From AWTP1-18 sp036504515 (GTDB taxonomy: Bacteria > Pseudomonadota > Gammaproteobacteria > Burkholderiales > Rhodocyclaceae): a stretch of 64,000 nucleotides of DNA. The translations under genes and the position numbers were made by a program. Position 1 is the first letter of the stretch, and each line of letters opens with the position of its first letter. The stretch spans positions 434,001-498,000 of the forward strand of contig DASXVA010000012.1 in assembly GCA_036504515.1 (NCBI GenBank), in the 5' to 3' direction. Shown in pieces: positions 1 to 8,866 of this stretch. The notes beneath the pieces were generated by a model, which ran no database searches, was not told the DNA's origin, and was given only the letters and a program-made list of their open reading frames with translations.

Positions 1-220
1 ACACGTTGTACACCGTCTCGGCCACGAAGGTCCGTTCCCGCGGGCCCAGGGCCTTGTGTTCGCGGAAGAAGCGCGACAGCACAGCATCAGCAGGATAGGT
101 GAAGTCCAGCAGACTGGTCAGGGCCGAAAGGGCTTCATCAATCAGGCCAATGGTCACCCGTTGTTGGGGGTTGCTGGTCTTGGCGTGGGAAACATTGCTC
201 ACAGTGGATTCTCTTTTCAT
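1..220 (-). CDS. RsmB/NOP-family rRNA cytosine-C5 methyltransferase, N-terminal part only
   Basis: Only the first 73 codons are in the window; the gene runs off the left edge. The visible protein contains PADAVLSRFFREH followed by LGPRERTFVAETVYNV, the N-terminal helical signature of RsmB/NOP-type SAM-dependent 16S rRNA m5C methyltransferases in betaproteobacteria. The catalytic domain is outside the window. The ATG at 218-220 overlaps the TGA of the DUF3108 gene (ATGA), so it is the last visible gene of a translationally coupled minus-strand operon. RsmB rather than a paralogue such as RsmF is inferred from this family context, not proven. Confidence 0.75.
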   Translation of the reverse strand, partial: MKRESTVSNVSHAKTSNPQQRVTIGLIDEALSALTSLLDFTYPADAVLSRFFREHKALGPRERTFVAETVYNV

Positions 221-1230
221 TTGTCGTATTCAATTTCATCGGCGATCTGGTCGCCCACTTCACCCTTGCGGTCGGTATAGCGGATGCGTATCGGCAATCC
301 CGCGACTTCCTTACCCAACCAGACTTCGGTCATATCGCTGCCCCGACCATCCGTCGCATTTCCTGTTGCCGAGCGGATGCGCACATGCCAGGCATGGAAG
401 TGTCCGGCCTTGATGTCGAGGACCTCTTCCCCCTGCCACTCGAAACCATAACGTTCCACCTTGCGTCCGTTGGCCACCGCCATCACGAAGCCTTCACCCC
501 GCTGGGCCGCCTGCATCAACTGGTAGAACATGGAGAGCATGTCTTCCGCCCCCTCGCCGATGCTGGCCGATTGCCCATTTTGCAGGCTCACGGTACGGGC
601 ATTCCAGTCAAAGGTCGATTCCGCCACATCGCCCTCGCCACGGTCATGGCGAAAACTGGTGGGCTTGAGTTCGCCCTTGAGGAAACCGCCCTCACTACTT
701 TGCAAAATCTTCACACTCTTGAACAGTGCGGCAATCCCGATGGTCTCGGTGGTGGCCGACAATCGATAGCGCTTGCCGTCATGCTGCCATTCATGGAGCG
801 AGCGCCCGACCAGCATGCTGCGCTCACCGCTGCCGCCCTTATACACGCCAAAGCGCACATGGCCTTTGCGCGGCAAGGGAATCGGTGCCTCCGGCGCCTC
901 TTCCGCCACCGCAACAGGGGCCGGCACTGCGGGAGCCGCCTTGGTCGGTGCCACAGGCTGAGGGGCCGAAGGAGTAGCAGCGCTGTCCGGGACTGGCGTT
1001 GCAGATTCAGCGGGCTTCAACACTTCCGGTGCCAGGGCTTTCGGCTTTTCCTTGGCGGGCAAAGGCGGTGTGACAGGAGCAGGTTTTGCCAGATGGGCTT
1101 CCAGCAATTCCGGCGTTTCCGGTGCCAGCACGCTGCTGAGGGACCACCCGGGGGCAGTCACGATACTCAGGTGCAGGGCTACGGAAAGCAGCAGGGCAAA
1201 AACAATCCCCCGCCGACGCCAGGCATTCAT
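217..1230 (-). CDS. DUF3108 domain protein with TonB-like N-terminal architecture
   Basis: This is a 337-residue protein. Residues about 8-27 form one hydrophobic segment (FALLLSVALHLSIV), residues about 35-115 are a Pro/Ala/Glu/Lys-rich linker, and the C-terminal two thirds (from about VRFGVYKGG) is the DUF3108 domain, predicted to lie in the periplasm. The single TM helix plus proline-rich spacer resembles TonB in layout, but no TonB C-terminal domain is visible. The function is unknown. The start overlaps the purN stop by 4 bp and the stop overlaps the methyltransferase start, so the three genes are co-transcribed. Confidence 0.85.
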   Translation of the reverse strand: MNAWRRRGIVFALLLSVALHLSIVTAPGWSLSSVLAPETPELLEAHLAKPAPVTPPLPAKEKPKALAPEVLKPAESATPVPDSAATPSAPQPVAPTKAAPAVPAPVAVAEEAPEAPIPLPRKGHVRFGVYKGGSGERSMLVGRSLHEWQHDGKRYRLSATTETIGIAALFKSVKILQSSEGGFLKGELKPTSFRHDRGEGDVAESTFDWNARTVSLQNGQSASIGEGAEDMLSMFYQLMQAAQRGEGFVMAVANGRKVERYGFEWQGEEVLDIKAGHFHAWHVRIRSATGNATDGRGSDMTEVWLGKEVAGLPIRIRYTDRKGEVGDQIADEIEYDK

Positions 1231-1871
1231 GGTCCGGGAAAGCGCAGAGCCACGCCGTCGCCGGCAAGGTCAGAAGGGGGCACATCCAGCCGGACCTTGT
1301 TCCCTTCCAGGGCCACCCGCCCTTCGAGGAACCAGCGCACCGCCCTGGGGTAAATCACATGCTCTTGCTGCAGCACCCGTGCTGCCAACAACTGCGGCGT
1401 ATCGTCCGGCAACACTGGCACCGCTGCCTGAATCAGGGCAGGGCCCACATCCAGCTCCGGGGTGACGAAATGGACCGTCGCCCCGTGCAGGCGAACCCCG
1501 GCGCGCAAAGCAGCCCCATGGGTATCCAGTCCCGGGAAGGCAGGCAGCAGAGAGGGATGAATATTGAGCAGACGCCCGGCGTAGTGCTGAACGAAACCTG
1601 GCGTCAGAATCCGCATGAATCCGGCCAGCAACACCAGATCCGGTGCGTAATGATCAATCTCCCGCATCAGGGCCTGATCGAAGGCCTCCCGTCCCGGATA
1701 CAGTTTGTGATCCACCACGAGCGCAGGAACGCCCTGGGCGCAGGCGAATTCAAGCCCTGGTGCATCGGGCCGGTTGCTGAAAACTGCCGCACACTGACCG
1801 GGCAGACGCGCTTCCAGCAAAGAGCGCATATTGCTGCCCCGGCCGGAAATAAGAATGACGTACTTCTTCAT
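1227..1871 (-). CDS. purN: Phosphoribosylglycinamide formyltransferase (GART)
   Basis: PurN transfers the formyl group of 10-formyl-THF to GAR in de novo purine synthesis, in the cytoplasm. At 214 residues it has the normal family length. It shows the phosphate-binding GRGSNM near the N-terminus, the core LLAGFMRIL, the catalytic Asn-His segment NIHPSLLPAFPG, and the catalytic Asp region VTPELDVGPAL. It lies 6 bp after the lipoprotein gene and overlaps the DUF3108 gene by 4 bp, so it is read from the dedA-side promoter. The identification is firm. Confidence 0.97.
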   Translation of the reverse strand: MKKYVILISGRGSNMRSLLEARLPGQCAAVFSNRPDAPGLEFACAQGVPALVVDHKLYPGREAFDQALMREIDHYAPDLVLLAGFMRILTPGFVQHYAGRLLNIHPSLLPAFPGLDTHGAALRAGVRLHGATVHFVTPELDVGPALIQAAVPVLPDDTPQLLAARVLQQEHVIYPRAVRWFLEGRVALEGNKVRLDVPPSDLAGDGVALRFPGP

Positions 1872-1877
1872 GGAACC

Positions 1878-2603
1878 TTATTTCAATACGGCCACCGGCA
1901 GGAATACCGCCGACGCCATGCTCTGCACCACTTTCACCACGGCGCGATTGGTCTTGTCTGAAACGATGCGGGACAAGGTATCCAGATTGCCGATCACCTT
2001 GCCAAATTCCCGCTCATAACTCAGATTCGGTGCGCCTCCCAGCTCATTGGAAAGCAGCAGTAAATTGCCCTCGGCATCCCGATCATGGCCCATCTTCCAG
2101 ACGGTGATTTCCACATTGCGGGCCGCGTTGTAAAGCCCTTGGGCGTTCAATTCGTTCAGCAGATAAAACTCGTAACGCTCGCCAAAAGCAGCCAGCGTCA
2201 TGCCGCCCAGCCCTGCCATCAGGGCAAACACTCGATCACCGGTGTAATCGGGCTTGAAGGCCAGTTGCATGGCCTCCGTGCCGAACTTGCCTTCCAACTC
2301 GGGGAAACGCCAGTTGTGCTGCTTGCCGAACAGGCGCTCAACGGCATCTTCCGCCCGGCTCAAGCCACCCTTTTTCAGTTCCCGGGGATTGCGCTTGTAA
2401 AGCTTTTCCGTGAGGGTTTTCAGGGATGCCAAAGCATCCTGTAAATGGGCTTCGGCCACCCGGTCCATGTCCGACTTCATCAACTGGGACGGCTCAACAC
2501 CAGAACTCCGCGTCGATGACTTTCCCGGTTGGGGGTTGGTACTGCAGCCCGCCAGCAACGCCAGCAGCAACAGTCCCGATAGCGGCCTTGTCCGCAGCCT
2601 CAA
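1878..2603 (-). CDS. Conserved lipoprotein of unknown function
   Basis: The chosen start is a TTG at 2601-2603. It is preceded by AGGAGG 8 nt upstream and shares its last two bases with the dedA stop (TTGA overlap). It gives a 241-residue protein that begins with an Arg-rich n-region, a leucine-rich core and the lipobox LLAGC. A longer in-frame reading exists upstream but would bury the lipoprotein signal inside dedA. The mature part is mostly helical with no motif I recognise. It sits between dedA and purN with only 6 bp to purN, so an envelope role is inferred from the signal and the dedA neighbour. Confidence 0.8.
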   Translation of the reverse strand: MRLRTRPLSGLLLLALLAGCSTNPQPGKSSTRSSGVEPSQLMKSDMDRVAEAHLQDALASLKTLTEKLYKRNPRELKKGGLSRAEDAVERLFGKQHNWRFPELEGKFGTEAMQLAFKPDYTGDRVFALMAGLGGMTLAAFGERYEFYLLNELNAQGLYNAARNVEITVWKMGHDRDAEGNLLLLSNELGGAPNLSYEREFGKVIGNLDTLSRIVSDKTNRAVVKVVQSMASAVFLPVAVLK

Positions 2604-3244
2604 GCGCGAGCCTCCTGGCGATTCATCCACCAGCCTACGACAGCAGGAATCAGGCTCACCACCACGATGGCAACCACCATCAAGGAAAGGTTGTTGCGGA
2701 TCACAGGAATGTTGCCGAACAACACGCCGGCGATGGTCAAAGATCCCACCCACAATACGCCGCCAACAATATTGAACAAGCTGAAGCGCCCAAACCCCAT
2801 GGCCCCGACCCCGGCCACAAAGGGCGCAAAGGTGCGAAACAGGGGCAGAAAGCGGGAGGCAATGATGGTCTTGCCACCGTGACGCTCATAAAAGGCGTGG
2901 GTCTTCTCCAAGGCTGAGCGCTTGAAGAAGCGGGAATCCGGCCACTGATAGACCTTGTTGCCCAGGGCACGGCCAATGGCGTAGTTGAGGGAATTGCCCG
3001 TAATCGCTGCCAAGGACAGCACCAGGATCAACAAGGGCACATCCATTCCCGCTTGCACCCAGACCAGGCCCGCCACGAAGAGCAGCGAATCGCCTGGCAG
3101 GAAGGGCAACACCACGAAACCGGTCTCGGAAAAGATCACCGCAAACAGAATGGCGTAAATCCAGATGCCGTACTCCTGGATCAGGGGCGGCAGGTATTTG
3201 TCCAGGTGGAGGACGATATCAACGAATTGGGCGAGAAATTCCAC
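2600..3244 (-). CDS. DedA-family inner-membrane protein
   Basis: This is a 214-residue membrane protein of the DedA/SNARE-associated family, whose members act in undecaprenyl-phosphate or phospholipid recycling and membrane homeostasis. The visible family motifs are FSETGFVVLPFLPGDSLLF and the conserved arginine segment SRFLPLFRTFAPF, followed by hydrophobic helices. A GTG start at 3242-3244 is preferred because the reading VEFLAQFVDIVLHLDKYL matches the usual DedA N-terminus; the in-frame extension to 3292 is Pro-rich and atypical. No good Shine-Dalgarno is visible before the GTG, so the start is the weakest part of this call. Confidence 0.88.
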   Translation of the reverse strand: MEFLAQFVDIVLHLDKYLPPLIQEYGIWIYAILFAVIFSETGFVVLPFLPGDSLLFVAGLVWVQAGMDVPLLILVLSLAAITGNSLNYAIGRALGNKVYQWPDSRFFKRSALEKTHAFYERHGGKTIIASRFLPLFRTFAPFVAGVGAMGFGRFSLFNIVGGVLWVGSLTIAGVLFGNIPVIRNNLSLMVVAIVVVSLIPAVVGWWMNRQEARA

Positions 3245-3362
3245 GGGGACGGGCCAAGGATGAAAGGGCAGGAGTTTACCCGATGGCTGCACCCCATCCG
3301 AATAATGTCCGCACAGGCATCGCTATACTTGCCCGTTCCCCCTCACCACAGAAAGGCTCGCC

Positions 3363-4352
3363 ATGAACTTCCCCAAGAGTTTTGCCCGACTTTCCCTCGC
3401 TGCCGCCTTGGCACTGGGGCTGGCCGGCACGGCCCTGCACCCCCAACCGGCCCAGGCCGAAGCGCCCCAGATCAAGACCCAAGTTCCCGGCTACTACCGC
3501 CTGATGGTCGGCAAAGCCGAAGTCACAGCCCTCTTTGACGGGTCCATCCAACTGGACAGCAGCCTGCTGAAAAATGCCACGCCCAAGGAGGTTCAATCCC
3601 TCCTGGCCCGCATGTTCGCCAGCTATCCCAAGATGCAAACGGGCGTGAATGCCTTCCTGATCAACACCGGCAGCAAGCTGGTGCTGGTGGATACTGGCGC
3701 CGCCAAACTGTTCGGGCCGACCCTGGGTCAGGTGATCGACAACATCAAAGCCTCCGGCTATAGCCCCGAGCAAGTTGATGTGGTGTTGATCACCCACCTG
3801 CATGCCGACCACTTTGGTGGCCTGATCGGCGCCGATGGCAAGCCGACCTTCCCCAAGGCAGAGGTTCTTGTGCCCAAGACCGATGCCGACTTCTGGCTGT
3901 CCCCCGAAGTGGCCGCCAAGGCTCCCGAGGGCAAACAGGGCTTCTTCAAACTGGCCCGGGACGTGGCCGCCCCCCTGCTGGCCTCCGGCAAATGGAAGAC
4001 TTTCAACACGGGTGATGCCCTTGTCCCCGGCTTCACCGCTGTGCCGGCCCCCGGCCATACCCCGGGCCATACGGCCTATCGGCTGGATTCCGACGGTCAG
4101 CAGCTGTTACTTTGGGGTGATCTGGTCCATAGCGCCTCGGCCCAGTTTGCCAAGCCGGATATCACCATCGAGTTCGACACGGACCAGAAAAAAGCTGCGG
4201 AAAGCCGCCGCAAGCTGTTCAAGCAAGCATCAGCCGACAAAACCCTGGTGGCCGGTGCCCACCTGCCCTTCCCCGGCCTGGGCCATGTCCGGGCTGAAGG
4301 CAAAGGCAGCTATGCCTGGGTGCCGGTGGAGTTTGGGCCCATCGCCCAGTAA
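3363..4352 (+). CDS. Exported MBL-fold metallo-hydrolase
   Basis: This 329-residue protein has a Sec signal peptide (residues about 1-32, ending AQA). The zinc-binding HLHADH motif is at residues 145-150, and GHTPGHTAY supplies the third histidine. The N-terminal GYYRLMVGKAEVTALFDG is typical of the periplasmic branch of the metallo-beta-lactamase superfamily related to YtnP / quorum-quenching lactonases. The substrate cannot be predicted, and nothing suggests a true beta-lactamase. It is monocistronic: it is preceded by AGAAAGG and followed by the bidirectional terminator at 4371-4400. Confidence 0.88.
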   Translation: MNFPKSFARLSLAAALALGLAGTALHPQPAQAEAPQIKTQVPGYYRLMVGKAEVTALFDGSIQLDSSLLKNATPKEVQSLLARMFASYPKMQTGVNAFLINTGSKLVLVDTGAAKLFGPTLGQVIDNIKASGYSPEQVDVVLITHLHADHFGGLIGADGKPTFPKAEVLVPKTDADFWLSPEVAAKAPEGKQGFFKLARDVAAPLLASGKWKTFNTGDALVPGFTAVPAPGHTPGHTAYRLDSDGQQLLLWGDLVHSASAQFAKPDITIEFDTDQKKAAESRRKLFKQASADKTLVAGAHLPFPGLGHVRAEGKGSYAWVPVEFGPIAQ

Positions 4353-4370
4353 ACACTGCGCCGCAATAAA

Positions 4371-4400
4371 AAAGGGCCGCCAGAATTCTGGCGGCCCTTT
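4371..4400. terminator. Bidirectional intrinsic terminator
   Basis: This is a perfect 30-bp palindrome with the stem GGGCCGCCAG/CTGGCGGCCC, flanked by an A-tract and a T-tract. It lies between the convergent MBL hydrolase and rraA genes and can end both transcripts. Confidence 0.93.
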
Positions 4401-4418
4401 TTATTGGAACAAAGTCAA

Positions 4419-4910
4419 TCAGGCCGGCATCACCACAATGCCGTCTTCGTCGGCATAGAGCATGTCGCCCGGGCGAATCCAGACGCCTTCGATCTGCACG
4501 GCCACATCCTTCTGGCCTTCGTTGCGTTTCTCGGTAGGCAGGGGCATGGCGGCCATGGCGCGGATGCCGGTATCGCATTCGGCCAGCTCGGCGCTGTCGC
4601 GCACGGCACCGTACACCACGACACCGGCCCAACCGTTCTTGGCGGCGGCCTTGCCCAGATTGCCACCGACCAAGGCACGCCGCAGGGAAGCGCCGCCATC
4701 TACCACCAGTACCCGACCTTCACCGGGGGAATCCACCGCCGCCTTGACCAGGGTGTTGTCCTCGAAGCACTTGACGGTACTCACCGGGCCGGAAAATTTG
4801 ATGCGCTTGCCAAAGTCGCGAAAGATCGGCGGCAGCACGCGGAAGGCGCCGTCCGTATCGTTCTTGTGCTCGTCGCAAAGGTCGCAGGTGGCGAAGCTGG
4901 CTTGAGTCAT
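4419..4910 (-). CDS. rraA: RraA-family protein (RNase E inhibitor / HMG-type aldolase fold)
   Basis: This 163-residue protein begins MTQASFATCDLCDEH, where the start is set by TGGAGA upstream; the longer frame has no ribosome site. The family motif GGNLGKAAAKNGWAGVVVYGAVRD and the end GDMLYADEDGIVVMP are clear. RraA-type proteins inhibit RNase E in enterobacteria. Many relatives are 4-hydroxy-4-methyl-2-oxoglutarate / oxaloacetate aldolases with the same fold, and the two roles cannot be told apart here. It follows the NDUFA9-like gene by 63 bp on the same strand. Confidence 0.92.
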   Translation of the reverse strand: MTQASFATCDLCDEHKNDTDGAFRVLPPIFRDFGKRIKFSGPVSTVKCFEDNTLVKAAVDSPGEGRVLVVDGGASLRRALVGGNLGKAAAKNGWAGVVVYGAVRDSAELAECDTGIRAMAAMPLPTEKRNEGQKDVAVQIEGVWIRPGDMLYADEDGIVVMPA

Positions 4911-4973
4911 GGTGTCTCCAGATTGCTTTTGATTTGAAAGATCGGGATTTTGCCTCAACAACGGCCTTTGAGA

Positions 4974-5948
4974 TTATTTCAGCAAGCCCGCCAGCAGGGC
5001 GGCGCAGCCTGCCACAACCAGGGCCGCCGGGATCAGCACCTTGGTCAAGCGGGCCAAGGTTTCCTTGCGCAAAGCCGGGCCATTGCGGGCGGTGATGAAT
5101 TGATCCACCCCCAGGGGCTCCCGCCCGAGCAGCTGGGTCATGGTGGTCACGGCATGTTCGCCACCGACGCTGCCCTGCTGCAACATGCGCCAGGTATCGC
5201 TGTTAAGCACGACACCGGGAACGAAATCGAGCAGTTTTACGGTCAGGTCAATGACGAAGCCGGGGACTGGAATACCAATGGCGGATGACCAGCCCATGCC
5301 CCGGCGGTAAGCGGCCAACATGTCCCGGTACAAGACTTTCTGGGCACCAACCGCTTCCACCACCTGCTCGGCGGGCACCTCGGGGTTCAGCAACTGCAAA
5401 ACCAAATCAGCCAGATCGTCCACGTGCACCGGCTGCATGGCCTGCCGGCCACCGGCGGGCAGGCTGATCACCGGCAAGGCTGCCAGCAGATGAAACAGGC
5501 GAGCCGCATGACCGTCAGGACCATAGACCACGGAGGGCCGCACGATCTGCCAGGCGAGGGGGAGTTGCTGCAGATGATCTTCGGCGGCTTTCTTGGTCGC
5601 AAAGTATGGGGTGCTGGCCGTTTCGGCCCCCAGCGCCGAAACCTGGACGACCCGTTTCACCCCGGCCAGAACGCAGGCATCAAACAACGCGGCAGGCCCC
5701 TGATGATGAAGGGGGCCATAGGTCGCATCAGAAGACTCAATCAGAATGCCCACCGCGTTCACCACGGCGTCGATACCCTGCAAGCGAGGCAACCAAACCT
5801 CCGGGGTGGTATCGGTCATGTAATTCATGGCCACACCACCGGGCAATGGCTGGCGACTGGCCGGTACGACTTCATGGCCTGCTTGACGCAGACGGGCAGC
5901 AAGATGGCGGCCGATAAAGCCGGTAGCACCACAAAGGAGGATACGCAT
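4974..5948 (-). CDS. NDUFA9-like NAD(P)-binding SDR protein with C-terminal membrane anchor
   Basis: This 324-residue extended/atypical SDR has the Rossmann fingerprint GATGFIGRHLA at residues about 7-17. The body VNAVGIL..VVQVSALGA..FATKKAAED..VRPSVVYGP follows the complex-I NDUFA9 / YfcH-like family. The last 25 residues are hydrophobic and form a likely membrane anchor. Its start is placed at MRILLCGATG, with AAAGGAC upstream. It is divergent from mutL across a 122-bp promoter gap. The substrate is unknown. Confidence 0.85.
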   Translation of the reverse strand: MRILLCGATGFIGRHLAARLRQAGHEVVPASRQPLPGGVAMNYMTDTTPEVWLPRLQGIDAVVNAVGILIESSDATYGPLHHQGPAALFDACVLAGVKRVVQVSALGAETASTPYFATKKAAEDHLQQLPLAWQIVRPSVVYGPDGHAARLFHLLAALPVISLPAGGRQAMQPVHVDDLADLVLQLLNPEVPAEQVVEAVGAQKVLYRDMLAAYRRGMGWSSAIGIPVPGFVIDLTVKLLDFVPGVVLNSDTWRMLQQGSVGGEHAVTTMTQLLGREPLGVDQFITARNGPALRKETLARLTKVLIPAALVVAGCAALLAGLLK

Positions 5949-6070
5949 GGCTTTGTCCTTTTTTGCTCCGCCCGAAGGCGGAATGAGGAAGTACAGCTTA
6001 CCAAGCCTGGGGCGCAAAGATTCAAGGACTGAAACTCAAGGACTGGGGAGTCTGGGATAATCCGGCCCCC

Positions 6071-7897
6071 ATGGCGAACTCCACCCAATTCCCCCGTATC
6101 CATCCCCTGCCCGACCTGCTCATCAGCCAGATTGCTGCTGGCGAGGTGGTGGAGCGACCTGCCTCCGTGCTCAAGGAACTGGTGGAAAACAGCCTCGACG
6201 CCGGAGCCACCCGCATTGATGTGGCCCTGGAAGAAGGTGGTGTGCGCCTGCTGCGCATCACCGATGACGGCTGCGGCATGGCGCCGGAAGACTTGCCCCT
6301 GGCCCTGGCCCGCCACGCCACCAGCAAGATCACCAGTCTGGAAGACCTGGAGCGGGTCGGCAGCTACGGCTTCCGCGGCGAAGCCCTGGCCTCCATCGCC
6401 TCGGTCGCCCGGGTCAGCATCACCAGTCGCACGGTGGATGCCCAACGGGGCAGCCGCATCCGCAGTGAAACCATGACCATCGAGCCCGCCGCCCTCGGTG
6501 CCGGTACCGTCATCGAAGTGGCGGACTTGTATTTCAACACCCCGGCCCGGCGCAAGTTCCTCAAGACGGAAGCCACCGAATTCGCCCACTGTGACGAAGC
6601 CCTGCGCCGCATGGCCCTGGCCAATCCCGGCGTAGCCTTCAGCCTCAGCCACAACGGCACGCCGCGCCGCCGCTACAACCAGGGCGACCTGCAACGCCGC
6701 ACGCAAGAACTGCTGGGGGACGATTTTTTTGGCCATGTCCGCGCCATTGATGTCACCGCCGGCCCCCTGCGCCTCACCGGCTATGCCGCGCTGCCGGCCT
6801 ATTCCAAGGCTTCCCGGGACGATCAGTTTTTCTACGTGAATGGCCGCTTCGTCCGTGACAAGCTGCTGACCCATGCGGTGCGCGAGGCCTACACCGATGT
6901 ATTGCACGGTGCCCGCCATCCGGCCTACGCCCTGTTCCTTGACATGGACCCGGCGGGCGTGGATGTGAACGTGCATCCAGCCAAGACCGAAGTGCGCTTC
7001 CGCGATGGCCGCGGCATTCACCAGTTCGTTTTCCATGCCGTACAGCGGGCCCTGGCTGTTCCTTTGAGTGCAGTCCCGCTTGAAGAACACGCCCAACACA
7101 ATGGCTTCAGTGAAGGAGCCTCTGCGCTCAATCCGGCAGCAAACTCCGCCTACAGCCCACAATTCGGCTATCAAAGGCCTTATCAGCAAGGCGAACTGGC
7201 CGTGCGGGAACAATCCCCCACCGCCTATCTCGATTTTGCCCGTAGCGCCTTCGCGGCCAGCGCCCCGGGGGATCGTCCAAGCCAAGCGCTGCCTGAATCA
7301 TCGCCGGAAGGCCCGCCACCCCTGGGCTACGCCATCGCCCAGTTGCACGGCATCTACGTCCTGGCCCAGAACAGCGCCGGGCTGGTGGTGGTGGACATGC
7401 ACGCCGCCCACGAGCGCATTCTTTACGAGCGCATCAAGAATCAACTGGATGCCGGCCCACCGCCCACCCAGCCGCTACTGGTGCCACTGCTGATGAACGC
7501 CAGCAGCGCAGAGATGGCGACAGCCACCGATCACAGCGACACCCTGCCACTGCTGGGCTTCGAGATCGCCGCCGCCGGTCCCCAGGAACTGGCGGTACGC
7601 ACCGTCCCCGCCCTGCTGGCCGCTGGCGACCTGCCCACCCTGATCCGCGCCCTGCTGGCCGACCTGCGGGAATTCCCGGCCAGTCGCGTGATCGAAGCCC
7701 GACGCAACGAACTGCTCGCCACCATGGCCTGCCATGGTGCCGTGCGCGCCCATCGACTGCTGTCCCTGCCGGAAATGAATGCCTTGCTGCGGGACATGGA
7801 AGCCACCGAGCGGGCCGATCAATGCAACCATGGCCGCCCCACCTGGGTACAACTGTCCATGAGTGACTTGGATAAGTTATTCATGCGGGGGCAGTAG
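6071..7897 (+). CDS. mutL: DNA mismatch repair protein MutL (endonuclease-type)
   Basis: This 608-residue protein has the N-terminal GHKL ATPase motifs (SQIAAGEVVERP, KELVENSLDAGA, DDGCGM, YGFRGEALASI), a variable linker at about residues 335-415, and a C-terminal dimerisation domain. The C-terminal domain contains DMHAAHERILYE, which fits the DQHA-x2-E-x4-E endonuclease motif with Gln replaced by Met, plus CHGAVRAH and CNHGRP. MutH-lacking bacteria use such a nicking MutL, so endonuclease activity is inferred. It is the first gene of the operon with miaA (3-bp gap) and ycgR. Confidence 0.97.
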   Translation: MANSTQFPRIHPLPDLLISQIAAGEVVERPASVLKELVENSLDAGATRIDVALEEGGVRLLRITDDGCGMAPEDLPLALARHATSKITSLEDLERVGSYGFRGEALASIASVARVSITSRTVDAQRGSRIRSETMTIEPAALGAGTVIEVADLYFNTPARRKFLKTEATEFAHCDEALRRMALANPGVAFSLSHNGTPRRRYNQGDLQRRTQELLGDDFFGHVRAIDVTAGPLRLTGYAALPAYSKASRDDQFFYVNGRFVRDKLLTHAVREAYTDVLHGARHPAYALFLDMDPAGVDVNVHPAKTEVRFRDGRGIHQFVFHAVQRALAVPLSAVPLEEHAQHNGFSEGASALNPAANSAYSPQFGYQRPYQQGELAVREQSPTAYLDFARSAFAASAPGDRPSQALPESSPEGPPPLGYAIAQLHGIYVLAQNSAGLVVVDMHAAHERILYERIKNQLDAGPPPTQPLLVPLLMNASSAEMATATDHSDTLPLLGFEIAAAGPQELAVRTVPALLAAGDLPTLIRALLADLREFPASRVIEARRNELLATMACHGAVRAHRLLSLPEMNALLRDMEATERADQCNHGRPTWVQLSMSDLDKLFMRGQ

Positions 7898-7900
7898 GTC

Positions 7901-8866
7901 GTGGCCATTGCAGAGAAACTCCCCCCCGCCATTTTTCTTATGGGGCCGACAGCCTCAGGAAAAACAGCCTTGGCCTTCGAAATGGCCGACCGCCTGCCGG
8001 TGGAGCTGATCAGCGTGGACTCGGCCCAGGTGTTCAAGGACATGAACCTGGGCACAGCCAAGCCCGATGCCGAAACCCTGGATCGTTACCCCCATCATTT
8101 GATTGACCTGATCACCCCAGAGGAAAGCTATTCCGCCGCCCGCTTCTGCCAAGATGCCCAGGCCCTCATGGCCGACATCACCACCCGGGGCAAGATCCCC
8201 CTGCTGGTGGGCGGTACCATGCTTTACTTCAAGGCCCTGATGGACGGTTTGGCCGACCTGCCCCAGGCAGACCCGGCCCTGCGGGCCGAAATCGAAGCTC
8301 AGGCCACGCAGCAGGGTTGGCCAGCCCTCCATGCCGAACTCGCCAAGCTCGACCCGGAAACAGCTGCCCGCCTGGCCCCCAATGACAGCCAGCGCATCCA
8401 GCGGGCTCTGGAAGTCGTGCGCCTCAGCGGCCAGCCCATGAGCGTGCTGTACGCTGCCCAGAAGCGCAATCCTCTGCCCTACCGGGTTCTGTCCATGGGA
8501 CTCGCGCCTTCCGATCGAAGCTGGCTTCATGCCCGCATCGCCGAACGCTTCGACTTCATGCTGAAAGCGGGTCTGGTTGACGAAGTGGTCGAACTACGAC
8601 GAAAGTATGAACTCCACGCCGACCTCCCTTCCATGCGAAGCGTGGGATACAGGCAGGTTTGGGACCATTTGGAGGGTAGAATAGTGACTCAAGAGTTGCG
8701 TGATCGTGGTGTCTTCGCGACCCGTCAATTTGCCAAGCGGCAATTGACCTGGTTCAACACCCTGTCTGACGTCACTCTTTTTGATTGCATTGATCCTGCA
8801 ATCCAAACAAGCATTTTTGATAAATCAGAACGTTTCGTCGCAGCCGCTGTTGCAACCCCGTCATGA
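7901..8866 (+). CDS. miaA: tRNA dimethylallyltransferase
   Basis: MiaA adds the dimethylallyl group to N6 of A37 in tRNAs that read UNN codons. This 321-residue protein shows the P-loop GPTASGKT (about residues 14-21), SVDSAQVFKDMNLGTAKP, the HHLID motif, and the C-terminal SVGYRQVW and TRQFAKRQLTW segments. It uses a GTG start 3 bp after mutL. Its stop overlaps the ycgR start (ATGA), so the three genes are coupled. Confidence 0.96.
   Translation: MAIAEKLPPAIFLMGPTASGKTALAFEMADRLPVELISVDSAQVFKDMNLGTAKPDAETLDRYPHHLIDLITPEESYSAARFCQDAQALMADITTRGKIPLLVGGTMLYFKALMDGLADLPQADPALRAEIEAQATQQGWPALHAELAKLDPETAARLAPNDSQRIQRALEVVRLSGQPMSVLYAAQKRNPLPYRVLSMGLAPSDRSWLHARIAERFDFMLKAGLVDEVVELRRKYELHADLPSMRSVGYRQVWDHLEGRIVTQELRDRGVFATRQFAKRQLTWFNTLSDVTLFDCIDPAIQTSIFDKSERFVAAAVATPS

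Noticed and set aside
5825..7285. Long minus-strand ORF (486 codons) opposite mutL and the NDUFA9-like gene
   Set aside because: It is the antisense shadow of high-GC genes with firm identities; the product is Gly/His/Ala-rich with no recognisable motif.
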